Positions 32,729 to 45,392 of a stretch of 64,000 nt of DNA are shown here, piece after piece. The notes under the pieces are model-generated. The model was not told the DNA's origin and made no database searches. It worked only from the letters and a program-made list of their open reading frames with translations. This stretch comes from Raphanus sativus (taxonomy: Eukaryota > Streptophyta > Magnoliopsida > Brassicales > Brassicaceae), in assembly GCF_000801105.2 (NCBI RefSeq), contig NC_079514.1, positions 14,796,293-14,860,292 on the forward strand, in the 5' to 3' direction. A program made the position numbers and the translations under genes. The stretch's first letter is position 1, and each line of letters begins with the position of its first letter.

Positions 32729-33480
32729 TGGATCTTCTGGTATCTTTTCTGCAGAAAATAATCAAATAAATACTCTTTTTAATTGGGATTTGCAAAGTGT
32801 TTCTTGGTTTGGGGACAAAGAAACTAGTTAAAACTTAAAAGCAATTAGTAGAGATAACTAATGAGTAAGATCAAATGATTAAGCTACAAAAAGGCAAGAG
32901 CTTTCTTCACTACTCATTAAGCTCGATTAAAAATATTTTTCCCAGAACAAACAAAAAAACCCTAATTCTGGAAGGTCCAAAAAGATAGAGAACAAAACAA
33001 AAAATACAAAAGAAAATATATGACTTTATTGCAAGCATGCTCAAGCAAAAGCTGACAACCCCACTTAAAAAAAAATCTTTGTTAAAGTGAGAGGTTTATG
33101 ATAAAAGACATTAACCTAACAAATATTGTATTGTCAAAACTCTTATATTAAAATCTAACGACAATTTTTTTGACGAAAGGTTTATATCTAACGACAATTT
33201 GAGATAGAGAGATTGAAGAAAGAACACATATACCCTTGCAACGAGAAAAGTCCGCAGCTTTCTCTTGATATGCTTCTGAAAAGCAGTATTATTTGTCTTC
33301 AGGATAAACAGGAAGAAGTATCTAAACCACAGTGATCTGAAAATTATAGTCAGATGACAAGTTTTGAGATATACTTAGGGTTTGTAAAGGAAAGACTTCT
33401 AAGAAAGAAGATAATGAGAGAGAGCGAAAGAGAGTATTGTAGGTGGGTTTTCGATGTGAAGGCACTCTCTTAAGGGCTTA
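32729..33480 (-). promoter_or_regulatory. ZHD3 5' leader, leader intron and proximal promoter
   Basis: A leader intron probably spans about 32749-33232 (donor AAGG|GTATAT on the minus strand, acceptor CTGCAG at 32749-32754). The first exon and a CT-rich start region (GAGAGAGCGAAAGAGAG on plus, near 33416-33432) lie upstream. Exact transcript ends cannot be set. Confidence 0.5.
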
Positions 33481-36480
33481 GAGTATTATTGAAAGCCTAA
33501 AAAGCAAGAGAGAGATAATTGTTCGTTGAACTACAGCTTTTTTACTCTCTTTTTCTACAGGCAAAGAGAAAAAAACACCATTAATGAATTACATCGCTTT
33601 GACCTGGTTTTCATATTTAATAAGTGAGAAATTTACCCAAATATATTAAATTTGTATTTGTGTTTGTTTGTTTTTTTCGTATTCTAGCGGGTGTAGTATA
33701 CAATAAATAATTACACCAACCAGCAATGTTTAAAAGTTAGTAACTTAGATCAGCATTAATGCTGGTATCTTAACACGAGTTTCTAAAAATTAAATAATTA
33801 AAATAAATGAAAATTAGGAAAGAAAAATTTGAGAGACTTTAAATTAAGAGCATTAAGAAATGGTGTTTGGTCTGACACATATATGTGTAATGTATTTATT
33901 GGTTCTTTTTTATAAAGAAAAATGAAAAGTATATATATTTTTATTATATTTTTTTTATTTTAAGATCTTTTTACACGGTTTTAGCATTAATACTGTCCTT
34001 AGTACTTAAGAGAATAAATGATTTAAAATATCTATAGATAAAAAAAATTAAATTCATCCACACAAAAATTATCAAGAATGGTAGAGAAGAGATACGACAA
34101 ATCTGGATATCCGAAAAATTTAGAATATCTACATCCGAATCCGGACTCGTCGAATCCGTAGATTTAATACACGAAACTGGATTCGGGATTTTTAAATATC
34201 CGAGTTTTAGATCTGGATTTGGATCCGGATTCATAACATAATAAAAAATAGTTTTAAATACTAAAACTCAAAAATAATACATAAATTAAATATTTATACA
34301 AACACTTATAAATATATGTATATAATATTAAAACTAATTTTATGTATAAATATTAATATATCAAATAAATTATTGATAAATTAAAAATCTAATATATTTT
34401 AAAAATACAGATCCAAATATTTTATTTTTGGAGTGGACCTAGAGTAAATCTGGATCTCTGATAATAAATCTCAAACCTAAAGAGCAGGGAAGAAAATGAG
34501 AATTAAAGGCTATGGGAGATTGCTTGGCTTGCACTATCAGACGTCAAATTTACAACCGTGTCGAAACGTGTCATATAATTTAGTGGAAAGAGTATTGAAG
34601 CCGGTAGACAAACAAAAAGTCAGAAAAAAGAAGCAAACATGTCGAAATTAGTTCTCAATACGCACACTTAACCACCAATATAATCGCGTGGCAAGCACGT
34701 ATTTTGGAGTTAATTCATGGCATTATAACTTAAAAACTCATAACAATAATACTAACATAAAACCTTTTGCAAAAAAAAAAAAATACTAACATAAGAACCA
34801 CACTGTTCATTTACTCAAATCACATCGATAATTATCTTCGGCATTAAATAAGTCACGTATGATATTAGCATCCAGAGGTTGTCATGTCATGCATGTGAAT
34901 TTATATCATTCACTTAAAGTTACTAGTATTAATTTTGGTCCTACGATTAATATGCACTCATAAATTACTGCGATCTTCGGTGTCGTGGTCATATGCTAGG
35001 ATAAGATCTGCGTCTTGCGCATGTTGAATTTATATAATTTTGTAAGAAAAATTGTATGGAAAAATAAAATCTATATTTTTGATCGAATTAATATTTTGAC
35101 ACTTAAACAATTTTCAACAAATTATTTTTGTTAATTACATAATTTGTTTGTTGAAGAGCTGATCTCATTTTTTAAAAATATTTTAAGTCAACAAATCACT
35201 TATCGCATAAAAACCTAACGTTTAGGCCGAAAAATCTGAAGCCTAATATTTGGTTACAATGAAACAATATCAGCTCGGTTTTATATCATAATTTAGCAAT
35301 TTGAAAGTTAATTATAGTTATAAGAAGTTTATGTTTATATGTCAATCATATCTATCTTCAATATTTTTTCTCTCTTTTATGTTGCTTTTTTATTTTTGTT
35401 ATTTCTCGATATAAATATTGATTATGGAGTCTATTCTCATTTTTTGGCATGAGATTTAGAAATTGTTAAGATTTAAAATAATTAAAGAGATACATATTTA
35501 GATTAAAGAATAAAATAATAATTAAGAAATCAGTTACTATTATGTAATAAATTTGCGTGCACATATAAATTAAACGATCATTCTTATTTGTTCGCAATCA
35601 TTTTAAAATAAACATATAAAACAATCAATTTTATCTATGTATATGATGTATAATTAAATTTAAATGATATTAACATAGATATATAGTATATTTTTAATAT
35701 GGATATTTATTAAATGAGGTTTCTACTCATATGATTTTATGCTTATTTGCATATTTGTGTAACAAAAATTTACACCAATGAATTGCTTTTTAATGTGTGA
35801 TGTTTAGTTGTTTCAATAATTTATAGTCATTTCAAAAATAAGGATTTCACAATTAAAATATTAATTTTTCAATAAATCTTCAATGCAAATATCAAAATAC
35901 AAGGTTTTATAAATTTGAGATTTTAAAACTTTATGAGAAAACTTCGTATCATTTTTCAGAAACTGATTGATTTTGAGAAAGCAAGCTAAAATAATAAAAA
36001 GAGACGAAAATCACCATATATTATCAAGTCACCTTCGTAAGCATTTCTCACGCATTTGTCAAAAAGATCGTTTTCTTTGTCTGAGCTTGTAGAGTTTGTC
36101 AGGTTCGCCGGAAAACTCGTTAGCTTCGTCAAATCTCGCCGGAAAATTCGTAGATGTTATCAAATCTTGTCAGATTTGATTACCGTAAAAAATTAAGATA
36201 TCGTTCAATTTTGTGGAACTGAGATTTGATGAAATTGTGGAGAAAAAGAGAATAGTTTTAGGTAATTAGATAGGGGTATAATATATTTTTCCTACTAAAA
36301 TTTTATTGATAAAATTGATTAAGGTAGAAATGAAATAGGGAAATTCCCTTGGATAGTTTTTTTAGTTTGTTTTCACAAAATAAATTTCAGTGAAAAAAAT
36401 AATCAAACGAAGTTTTATTAAAAGGTAAAATATGCATTTACACTCTTTGAGTTAACTAATCTAGACTTAGGGCTTAGAGT
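33481..36480. other. AT-rich intergenic region without a recognisable gene
   Basis: About 3 kb with no supported coding frame. A stretch near 34080-34240 is rich in TCCGGATTCG/GAATCCGG strings, a degenerate repeat common to Brassicaceae Helitron-like DNA (compare 28800-28990 and 45590-45660). Around 36100-36170 the string CGCCGGAAAA occurs twice, suggesting another transposon remnant. Confidence 0.4.
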
Positions 36481-36699
36481 TCAGATGTGGGTTTTGAAGA
36501 TGGGGTTTTAAATTTCAAAAAAAAAAAAAAAGCTATTTTGGTTATTTTATTTTTTGAAAGTTATTTTTGTGACAAAAACTTTAAAAGGCTATTTGAGAGA
36601 ATTGCCGAATCAAATATGGTACAATTGGAAAATTCTCTTTATATTGTTATGTATTATATTTATTTAAGTGATTTAATATTAAAAAGACATTATGGTTTC

Positions 36700-36825
36700 T
36701 ACTGTTGGCATCCATGGAAACCGGGAGGACAAATAGGCGGGACTGGGAACTGCTCCACTGAGACATTTGCATCCGGGTTTGGTCAAGGAGAAATTGGCTC
36801 GGGTGGGAACTCGATCGGTTAAGAC
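36700..36825 (+). other. Isolated Gly-rich open stretch, possible exon remnant
   Basis: A GC-richer island in AT-rich surroundings encodes CWHPWKPGGQIGGTGNCSTE and then FGQGEIGSGGNSIG before TAA. The downstream sequence looks like a 3' UTR. No acceptor is obvious and I do not recognise a family. It could be a last exon left by a lost neighbour or chance. Confidence 0.25.
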
Positions 36826-37432
36826 TCAAATTGAATAGGCTCGCTCGCTCCTAGCCTGCGTAACCACCAGTCACTGCAAAGAGCTTCATGGTCTTGATCA
36901 TCTTTGTGTTGTGATTAAAAAATGTTTAGCCTAGTTTGCTTATTTATTATTACTGTTGTGACCAAAGCAGAAAGCAATATGATATTATATTATTGTCTTT
37001 AATAACTGGAATTATATTGCAACATATGTAGCAATATATTATTGGTGTTCAAGAGATTGGTGATTACCAAGATAATTCAGTTGTATATTACGTGTATATG
37101 CTATTAACAAAAATTGGCAGATGTTCATAAACTTAATTTTTCTACAAAAATGCTACACAAACCAGAAAAAAAAAATAAACCACTGCTCAAGATTGACATT
37201 TTATTAAATTTCATAGTAACATTTTTCTAAGATTTATAAAAAGAACACAAAAAAGGAGAGTCTATTAAACTCAATAAGATATGAACTTTACAGTGAATAA
37301 AATAAAACTATCCTTTGACATATCAATTATCAAATAGTATTCAAGGAAAACTATGCGGAAGTGGAATATCAGATGAGAAAATTAGATTTTTGAGAGAACA
37401 ATTTGTTTTCAATGACTCTTGGAACTAAAGCT
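36826..37432. other. 3' flank of STICHEL
   Basis: AT-rich. It contains the presumed 3' UTR of STICHEL at its right side. No further feature is seen. Confidence 0.4.
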
Positions 37433-40400
37433 TCATCTTCTAAAGTTACCTTCTGCCTTCCTTGGCTTAGCACATCCATTAAACAGAGAGAAGCCTCTCT
37501 TCCGGCTTCTCCGGGGACGAACAGGAGTTCCCTTACTCTGTTTCGACTTAAATCAAATCCACAGAAACGAATCAATAATATATTGAAAAAACCATTCAGT
37601 TTCTGATTATTGACCCACATACCTTGTTACTCTTTTGAGTCTTGTGTGTGTTCCAACAAAATAACATATTACACCCAACTCTTCTTGTTCCTGGTCCTGA
37701 TTCGTATCCTCCTCTAAAACAACCAAATCCAAAATGTTGATACAAAAACCAACTTTTTGTAGCGGCATGGGAACACAACAAGGATTATAAAGAACTTACA
37801 GATTGTCTTTCTTGTGTCCGAAGTTAGAATCATGAAGCAAGCTCGGGGAAAGAGGACAATGCTCTCCTCTTTTACCGGCTAGATTCTCTTGAAGCTCACC
37901 GTTTTCACCGATTTTCAGAAGCTTAACTTCATTGTTTAACTCATCTACCCAATGGTGAGAAGTTAATCCAGAAGAAGATATAGCAGGAGAAGAACCTACG
38001 TTAGGTTGACGATAAGTGTCTTCTTGAGGTAAAATCTGGTTCCTTTCGGGTTTTAACCCTACTAGCGATCCAGGTGTGTCTTTATCAGCCGTTTGTAACC
38101 ACGCCGTCTCTAGTCTTTGTTCTCGGATGATGGATTCTATCCTTTGCATTGGGATTTTTGATCTGCTTTCTTCGCTGCTACCAACTCCTATGTCTGATGC
38201 AGCGTTTAAACCAGTAATGGCATTCAGATCTCCACCTCTGTTGGTCATTTCTGGTTTCCGGGTTTGATGAGGAGGGGCTACGAGTAACTGGGTTTCAGGC
38301 AAAAGGATTATCCTGACCTCTACGCTTCTCCTTAGTACCATTTCCATCGAGTTTGTGATACTGCTTAGAAACCTTTCAGCTCTTGATTTGATATCTGTTT
38401 CTCCAAACGCGAGGTAAGCAACTAGAATGCCTGCAAGCCATATACAACCTTTTAACTCAGCAGGAAATAAAAAAAGTGATAAAAGAAAAAAAGTTTTAAG
38501 CTTTTTACCTTCAACTTCACTAATAGATATAAGTTTCCCATGCGTATAGAGTAGCTGCCTCAGTGTTTTGGAATGGCATTTTTCGATACATTTTCTCCAT
38601 ATATCGTTTAGTTTCTCTGAACTTCTTTGTGTAAGCATCATGGTGCTTGCGGTGCTATTGTCATGCGAGGAGATGGAGGCATCGCTCTCTGGAACTTGGC
38701 TAGATGAGGATGATTTATAGCAGGTATTATCGATAACCCTGGAGAAGGATTTCGGTTCGTGGGCGTGGTTTCCGCTCCTCTTTCTAATCGAAGCTGGGGA
38801 TGCTGACTTACTAAAGTGCAGTCCTCCTATTCTCTGTTTGTATGCCATCACTTCCCTCGAAAGGCTTGATGGGTCATCATCAGTCGCTCTAGAGCTTTGC
38901 CTTCTACTACTTCCGGTATGTGTTGTTCCAGGAGAAGGCATTGACCCAAGCTGAAGCAATGTCGCTGTGAACCATGTTGAACGGTCATTAGAAACTCTTA
39001 GCTGCTTCTCAGCCTCAGAAAGAAGTTTCAAAGCGTGCTTCAGTCCCTCCATATCCGCTTCAGTCACTACAAAACAATAGCAAGGATTTGATCAATCAGC
39101 TAAAACACTCCGAATCAAACGGAGTGGTCAAAGACACATCATGGCTTATAGGGTCTGGTTTTGATTGAGTAAAAAAAATGACATGTGAAATGTTCTCAAC
39201 AAGCTAATAGATCATAATGCATCGAAGTTAAAATTCTAACCACTATGGATTTTAATTAGTTTGCTAATGACTCACAGTTTCTTCCATCAAGGAAGGCGTC
39301 GCTGTATTTTTCGTCTACGACCTTGTATGTACCAGCAATGATATCCATGATAAGACTAGCAAGTTGAGACATCAACACTATTGGGTCAGCTCCAAGGTCC
39401 AATAACTCTCTAGCTCGTTTCACTGTCTCTGCCGTATCAGATGACAATGCTAATTCCAAGAGTTCTAACAATTTTTCATCTGAAACAACGCCCACCTACA
39501 CAAACACCAATGCCACATTTTCAACATTAGTAAGATTACCCTTTTCAATGCATATAAACATAGACAAGTTAGAAAAACTTACTAGCTCGTTTACTAGACC
39601 AGTGGTGATACGTTTTCCTAGCAAACTCAACTGTTCCAACATAGTTTCAGCATCTCGAAGGGAGCCATCCGCGTTCATAGCAATCAGGTCCAACGCGTGC
39701 GAGTCCACATCAAGATTTTCGTCAGAAGCAATCTTCTTTAGTCTCACTACTATGTCTGCATCTTTGAGTTTGTCGAAGAGGAACTTCTGGCACCTTGACT
39801 GAATGGTCCGAGGAACATTATCAAGGTCTGTCGTTATAAATATGAAGACAACTCTCTGCAGAGGTTTCTCAAGAAACTTAAGAAAAGACAGCCACGTCTT
39901 AGATGGCAGCAAATGACACTCATCTATCACAAAAACCTTGTATGTTGAGGAACTCCGAGGAAGTATTGTCGGTAAGTTTCTTAAAAGGTACCTAACCTTA
40001 TCAGCTCCCTTCTTATTAGCTCCATCAAGTTCCCAAAAATCTCTACTTTTAGCAGACATGAAGTCACTGCACTCTTTACAGTACCCACAAGGCTTCATTT
40101 CTTCAGTGGCCACACAATTCAACGCGGCTGAAAAAATCCTCGCCGTCGATGTCTTCCCAGTTCCCCTCGGACCCTGGAAGAGATAAACAGGAGCGATCCT
40201 ACTCCTTTTTACAGCGTTCATTAGCGATTGAACCACTATACTCTGCCCAATCAATTCATCAAAGAACATTGGTTTGTATTTTTGACTGAAGCTTCGGATG
40301 TTTTCCGGTGTACTACCTTCTTCTCCTTCCCCATCTAACACTGCAGCCTCCAAACCATCTTGACTCCTATAACTAGTAGACCACCTCCTCCCATCTAATC

Positions 40401-41694
40401 TACTCTGAGCCTCTAAATCAATCTCTCCAAAATTAGTGGAAAGCTCGTCGTCACTAAGTCCGGTTCCCAGAGAAGACCCTCCTCTACCGTCACCACCGTA
40501 TGTGAGCAAAGGCAGAACACCTTGAGCACTTCTTGAAGCAATTTTCTGTTTACTAAACCCTCCAGAAGAATGTCGACTATGTCTACGGTACACCGATTGA
40601 CTCCCACACAAAATGCTACTTCCCGTTCTCCTCAAAGTATCCGAAAAGGAGGGAGAGCAGCAGCTTCTACATCCACCTCTATGTTTCATAGCCTTCTTGG
40701 TCCAATAACAAGGAATCCCACAACCTTGCCTCCCTGGTAAATCCAAGTGATCATCCAACTCATCATCACCGTCATTAACCGAAGTCGTGGTGCCATCCCA
40801 AGATCCAACGTTGCTCGGATTACGAACAGCATACATGTTATAGGAGCTAGTGGATAAAGCCGGCGTGCTATTATAAGTACACGAAGAGTCCTCTTTTCTA
40901 TTAGCTCCTCTCAGCAGCTTATTAGAGGAAGAACGTGACCAGTTCTTGTGCTTAAGCTTCAAAAGCAAAGGAGAAGCAACACTGCCAGCGATCTTCCTTA
41001 GATCCTCTGGAAAGCTGAGTTCCTCTGTATCGTCTGATAGCTCAGTATTCTCACCTCTCCTTACAGCTAAAGCTGATGCAGCATTAGATTCTCTAGGTTG
41101 ATATTTTGATAGAAAATCCAAACGAGAGGAGGAGTTTTGTTTCTTACTCTTCTTCTTGATACCACCAACACTGTTCTTCCTCATCTTTGACACACCCCCT
41201 TGAGACGCTAGATTCGCGTCTCTGCATCTGGATATCAAGGAAGCCGAATGGATTCCATGAGAATCGCCACCGTTCCTCGCATCACTCACATCATCATCAT
41301 CATCATCGTTGACGCTAGCTTCAGTCCACGAAGATTCTTCTTCTTCTTCTTCTTCTCCTTCCTCTTCCTTGCCGTTTTTGGCTAAACCGCTTTTCTCGCT
41401 GGAGGATCTCTGAGTTTTCCAGTTGTACAAGAACACTTTCTTCTCCTTGCCTCCTCGGTTACTACTACTAGTCTCTCCTCGAATCGGGAGCTTCTGACCC
41501 GAGCTCGCGCCGTTTCTGGTCGGGGGAGGATCCACAGCCGCGGCAGCAGCAGCGAGGGATCTAGAGGAATCGAGAGGAGATCTCCAGGAGGAAGTGGTGC
41601 CTGGATCGCGTAAAACACGGCCAGCTTTCCTGATTTGAGTCAGCTCTCTCTTCAGATGCAGTTTGCTCAGATCCGAAACTCTCGCACTCGACAT
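37433..41694 (-). CDS. STI: STICHEL, DNA polymerase III gamma/tau-like AAA+ protein
   Basis: Six coding exons: 41694-39583, 39495-39276, 39066-38509, 38430-37800, 37713-37623, 37546-37433, giving 1241 residues from MSSARVSDLSKLHLK; an in-frame ATG 15 bases upstream (41709) is less like the known start. The N-terminal ~465 residues are low-complexity and basic/acidic, with an acidic E/D run near 110-135. Then comes the clamp-loader core: Walker A GPRGTGKTST near 508-517, a zinc module with four Cys (527-542), Walker B VFVIDECH near 587-594, sensor FITT and an SRC motif near 633. The C-terminus ends in a basic KPRKAEGN stretch. In Arabidopsis STICHEL controls trichome branch number and is membrane-associated; polymerase activity has not been shown. 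The gene looks complete. Confidence 0.94.
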
Positions 41695-42100
41695 TTCTTC
41701 TCCTACCACCTTCCCTAGATTCTCGCTTCCTCTCTCAACCTCGCGTGTGACTGTTTCGCATGCTCAAGCACACGAGCGAATAGCTGTAAAGAACACGACG
41801 ATGGAAACAATCGTAGTGAAACGGATCAGAAGAAGCAAAAAGAGTAGATCCAGGAAACAGTACGATACACTAAAGAAAGAAGAAAAAGAAGAAACAAGTT
41901 GATAAATGGAGTGTACTTTGTTTTCGCCGGAACTAAGCCCTAGGGCTTATTATGCATCTCCGGCGGTGGAACGCAAAAACAGAAAAAGGATGAATCTCGA
42001 GCTCTGAGTAGTTGCCTGCGACTGCTGCGAGAGAGAAAGCATGAAGAAAAGAGAGAGAATGTATTTTTTCAATTTAAAAACTTCAATGATTTTCCGATTT
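41695..42100 (-). promoter_or_regulatory. STICHEL 5' leader and proximal promoter
   Basis: Sequence upstream of the STICHEL start is GA/CT-rich (AAGAAGAAAAAGAAGAAAC on plus, near 41875-41895), with a CCTAGGGCTTATTATG region near 41938. No other gene is seen. Confidence 0.4.
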
Positions 42101-44043
42101 TTTTTAAGCATCTTATTTTAAAAGTATTTTGTTTTGGAGAAAAATGAAGCATAGAAAATAAAAATAAAAAACTGTGACGCTTAAGGAAAAGTGCGGATTT
42201 CACCTTTGCTCCGGTCTCGTCATGCCCCTCTCCACTGTTTTCTTTCTAAGCCTGCGTCATCTGTTTTTAACTTTTTAAAGAAAAATTAATATTGTAATTA
42301 AATTTTTGTAATAATATTTTTACAGAAGAATATGTCGGTAATAATTTTGTCGATGAGACCAAGATGAACAGAATTAGAAAGTATTGGGGAGGTGTTCAAG
42401 AAACAAAAGTATTGGAAAATACATATATAAACAGATGAATACTAAAACAAAGTTTATATGCAGTGTTGTTACTTACTTTCTTTTTCAAGACTAGCATTTT
42501 GCTTTTATATATTTTCTACCGAGTTACTGATGCCTTACTATATACTAGTAGCAAAGTTTAAAAATCATGATCCTCATTCTATAATAAATACAACTTTTCC
42601 AGCTTTCAAATTTTTATTTCACCTGTATTCTTAAGATACATTTTGATATATAAAAATAGATATGTAGCCTTTCAGCATACAATTTGTTTTCAGCATACAA
42701 GTTTCCACAAACCAAGTCAAGTTTATTATTACAAGGTGTTGTTAATTTCCTTCTTGGTTCTGCCTTTGAAATGGCCAACAGCAACTCTTGGTTTGAAAAA
42801 AAACAATCTTGGTTACACAATCAACCTCGGTCGACCTCGTGTGAAGCTTGCCTTTTTAAACACACGATCTTGAAATTATAAAGCCTCTCTCTCATGTGAC
42901 AAAAACGACAGAAAGTCGAATATATAGCAGAAAATATAGCAAATGAGTTAATAACACAAAATACGAGCAACCACTTGAAAGTTGAAATATATTTATTTGT
43001 CTTCAATAGTGATCACGGTGGTAATTTTCATTTATCAAACATTTCTTTTTTTGAGATATTTTATCAAACATTTATTCGGTAACATCTTTCATCTTTGGTA
43101 CGTCGAAGATAGCGAAAAAGATGAAAATAAGTTATTTAAGACGTGCTTACTTTAATAAAGTTTCACAAAATGTATCGGTATAAGAAGAGTAACTTCATTA
43201 ATGATTTCACATTAGCCATAACATATTCGATAGGTCTTTTGAATGTGTTGATATACTATTATTTGGTACGTGGAAGAAAACGAAATGATATGAACTTTTT
43301 TTTGGAGAAGAAAACAGCATGATCAATCCTCAAGTGGCTGATATCGGTTAAAGTTTATCTATCTTTCCTTTTTCATCGAATAATTATGACTAATGTGAAA
43401 TCATTTTGAACTTGAAACTTAAAATATGAGTTGTTACAAGAACTTTGCGTTGGAGTTATGACCAAATAACTGTATATTACTATTTCACCAAATTACCTTT
43501 TCTCTTTTGGGTAAAGTATCTCACCAAATTGCTTTATGAGCCTAAATCTTTGCCGTGACAATGTCTTAACTGTGAAAATCTCATGTCTGTGCTGTTTTAA
43601 TGTTTGTTTCCGTTGGATACGCCGAAGAAAATGAATAAGATCACATGACTATTTGTTCACATTATTAGTATTTATTATTGATGCTCTTTTCTGATTACAG
43701 TTATTGTTTTCATCAATTATCCTTTTTATTTCATGACATCTAACAGAGAGGAACATATTTTATAACGTAAATTCGTAAATCCAAATATGATGAGGCTTCA
43801 GAAAGGGTTCATATTAGTATATCTTTCTGATGACAGAGGTAAGAAATTAAATGATCAATTAACGAGTAAGTGAGGTTCTCGACATAAAAATAAAATAAAA
43901 ACATAACGGAGGTTAGATCTTGAGCGAACTTTCAATGATTTGGTCATATACTCGTAAGAAAGTCAAAAGAAAGGATGAGAAGGAAAATCATCATATGAAC
44001 ACATTGAAAACTCACAACTTCCAAACCATGTCTTAGATCTAAT
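42101..44043. other. Intergenic sequence without a supported gene
   Basis: AT-rich. The longest minus-strand frame (42820-42614) encodes ELLLAISKAEPRRKLTTPC-like sequence with no recognised family and no splice context. I do not call a gene. Confidence 0.4.
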
Positions 44044-44048
44044 CATTG

Positions 44049-44470
44049 TGTTAAATTTTTTGGGCTTCCACTTAAAATCAATTGACAATTATTGGTGTGA
44101 CCCAAGTCTCTTATATATTACTCATGTTCCATTTATATTTCCAATATGAGATCTTTATCCCAACACCCTCCCTCGAAATAATGGTGCGTATAACCATTAA
44201 TCTCGCGAATCCATCATACCCCTCCGAGACAATGCTTGTATTCTCTAGCAATCTCGGAGAACTGAGCCTTCTCTGGGCTATCAGTTAATGGGTTGATCGG
44301 GCCACTGTCCGGGCCGGATTAAAGGGTCAGAGTGTGGGCCGGCTCTGATACCATGTTAAATTTCTTGGGCTTCCACTTAAAATCAATTGACAATTAGTGG
44401 TATGACTCAAGTCCCTTATATATTACTCATGTCCCATTTATATTTCCAATGTGGGATCTTTATCCCAACA
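44049..44470 (-). mobile_element. Complete TRIM retrotransposon (Met-tRNA primed, 422 bp)
   Basis: Two 117-bp direct repeats (44049-44165 and 44354-44470), each TG...CA bounded (minus strand TGTTGGGATAAAGATC ... AATTTAACA), flank a ~190-bp interior. Target copies CATTG stand at 44044-44048 and 44471-44475. On the minus strand the right repeat is followed at once by TGGTATCAGAGC (44353-44342), the initiator-Met primer site. A purine tract GAGGGAGGG precedes the left repeat. This is the textbook plan of a terminal-repeat retrotransposon in miniature, similar to the Br/Katydid TRIMs of crucifers (names from memory). There is no coding capacity. Confidence 0.93.
44342..44353 (-). promoter_or_regulatory. 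TRIM primer binding site (initiator tRNA-Met)
   Basis: TGGTATCAGAGC on the minus strand, directly adjoining the 5' terminal repeat. Confidence 0.9.
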
Positions 44471-44475
44471 CATTG

Positions 44476-45008
44476 CAATCTCGTTATAACAAAATGCTAA
44501 TTCTGGTCAATTCTATAATGATAGTGTGCCGTAACACACTTTAAATACTCCTTGACGTTTTAAAAGTTTATACAATTTGGTTAGTTTTTCAATCCTGTTT
44601 ATGCAAAGTTGTTTACTTGTAAATAGCCATCTGCATTGAGAAATATTCTGCTGGAGTTATACATTTATTTTTATTAATCAGCCAAGATGTATATTTACAC
44701 AAATAGCAAAATTGGAAGAAAAAAAAGAAAAAATTTAATTGAGTAAAGTCAAAATACCAAACAAAAGAAAAAACAGAGCAGAGATGAAATGCTAAAATAG
44801 TCTTCGAAACATCAGTGGAAAACGGGTAAAAGCATATTTGAGAGAAGCAAATATGACCACAAATAGTTTTTCGATGGTGCCATGGTGGTAGTCAGCTAAG
44901 AAAGATAGATCAATACACCGTTATGCGTTTTGATTACGAATCAGAACGAAGTCTAATCTACCGCGAGCTTTGGATGAGAAATTGGAGAACGTATGAGACT
45001 AACATATA
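44476..45008. other. Spacer between TRIM and MITE
   Basis: About 530 bp of AT-rich sequence. No gene or repeat is recognised. Confidence 0.4.
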
Positions 45009-45016
45009 GTGACGGT

Positions 45017-45228
45017 CAGGGGCGAAGCCATAATTTGTTTTATATGGGTGCATCATTAAAAGGAAAAGAGTGAGTGCATGGCATGATTTTTACCATTTTA
45101 CTTGACAAATTCTAATATTTTTAGGCCTAAAATTTGAAATTTTATTTTTCAAAAAATTGAAATTTTGTTACTGTTGTTTATGCTTTATGAATTTTACTTG
45201 GAAAATTTCCAACCTGTCTTCGCCCCTG
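45017..45228 (+). mobile_element. hAT-type MITE (212 bp)
   Basis: The ends are exact 11-bp inverted repeats, CAGGGGCGAAG and CTTCGCCCCTG. They are flanked by an imperfect 8-bp target duplication (GTGACGGT at 45009-45016, GTGACAGG at 45229-45236). The CAGGGGCG terminus and 8-bp target copies fit the hAT superfamily. The interior is AT-rich with no coding. Strand is arbitrary. Confidence 0.75.
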
Positions 45229-45392
45229 GTGACAGGGAAGTTTAAATAAAAAGGCTATTATTCAAATACAACACATAGTTGAAGGACATTGATTTTTTTT
45301 TTGGGTAAAATAGGATATATATTTTTTTCTAATTAAGTAATGAAGAATATCTTATTTATGTTGGGGTGTTTACTTTTAAGTTTTAACTAAAA

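Noticed and set aside
36487..36660. Lysine-rich open frame before the Gly-rich island
   Set aside because: Driven by a poly-A run and AT-rich sequence. The reading looks like common intergenic repeat sequence of crucifers.
38076..38267. Plus-strand frames opposite STICHEL, and similar ones opposite CAND1 exons
   Set aside because: Antisense shadows of conserved exons with clear function on the minus strand.
42614..42820. 69-codon minus-strand frame between STICHEL and the TRIM
   Set aside because: No recognised family, no supporting splice sites and AT-rich codon use; chance cannot be excluded.
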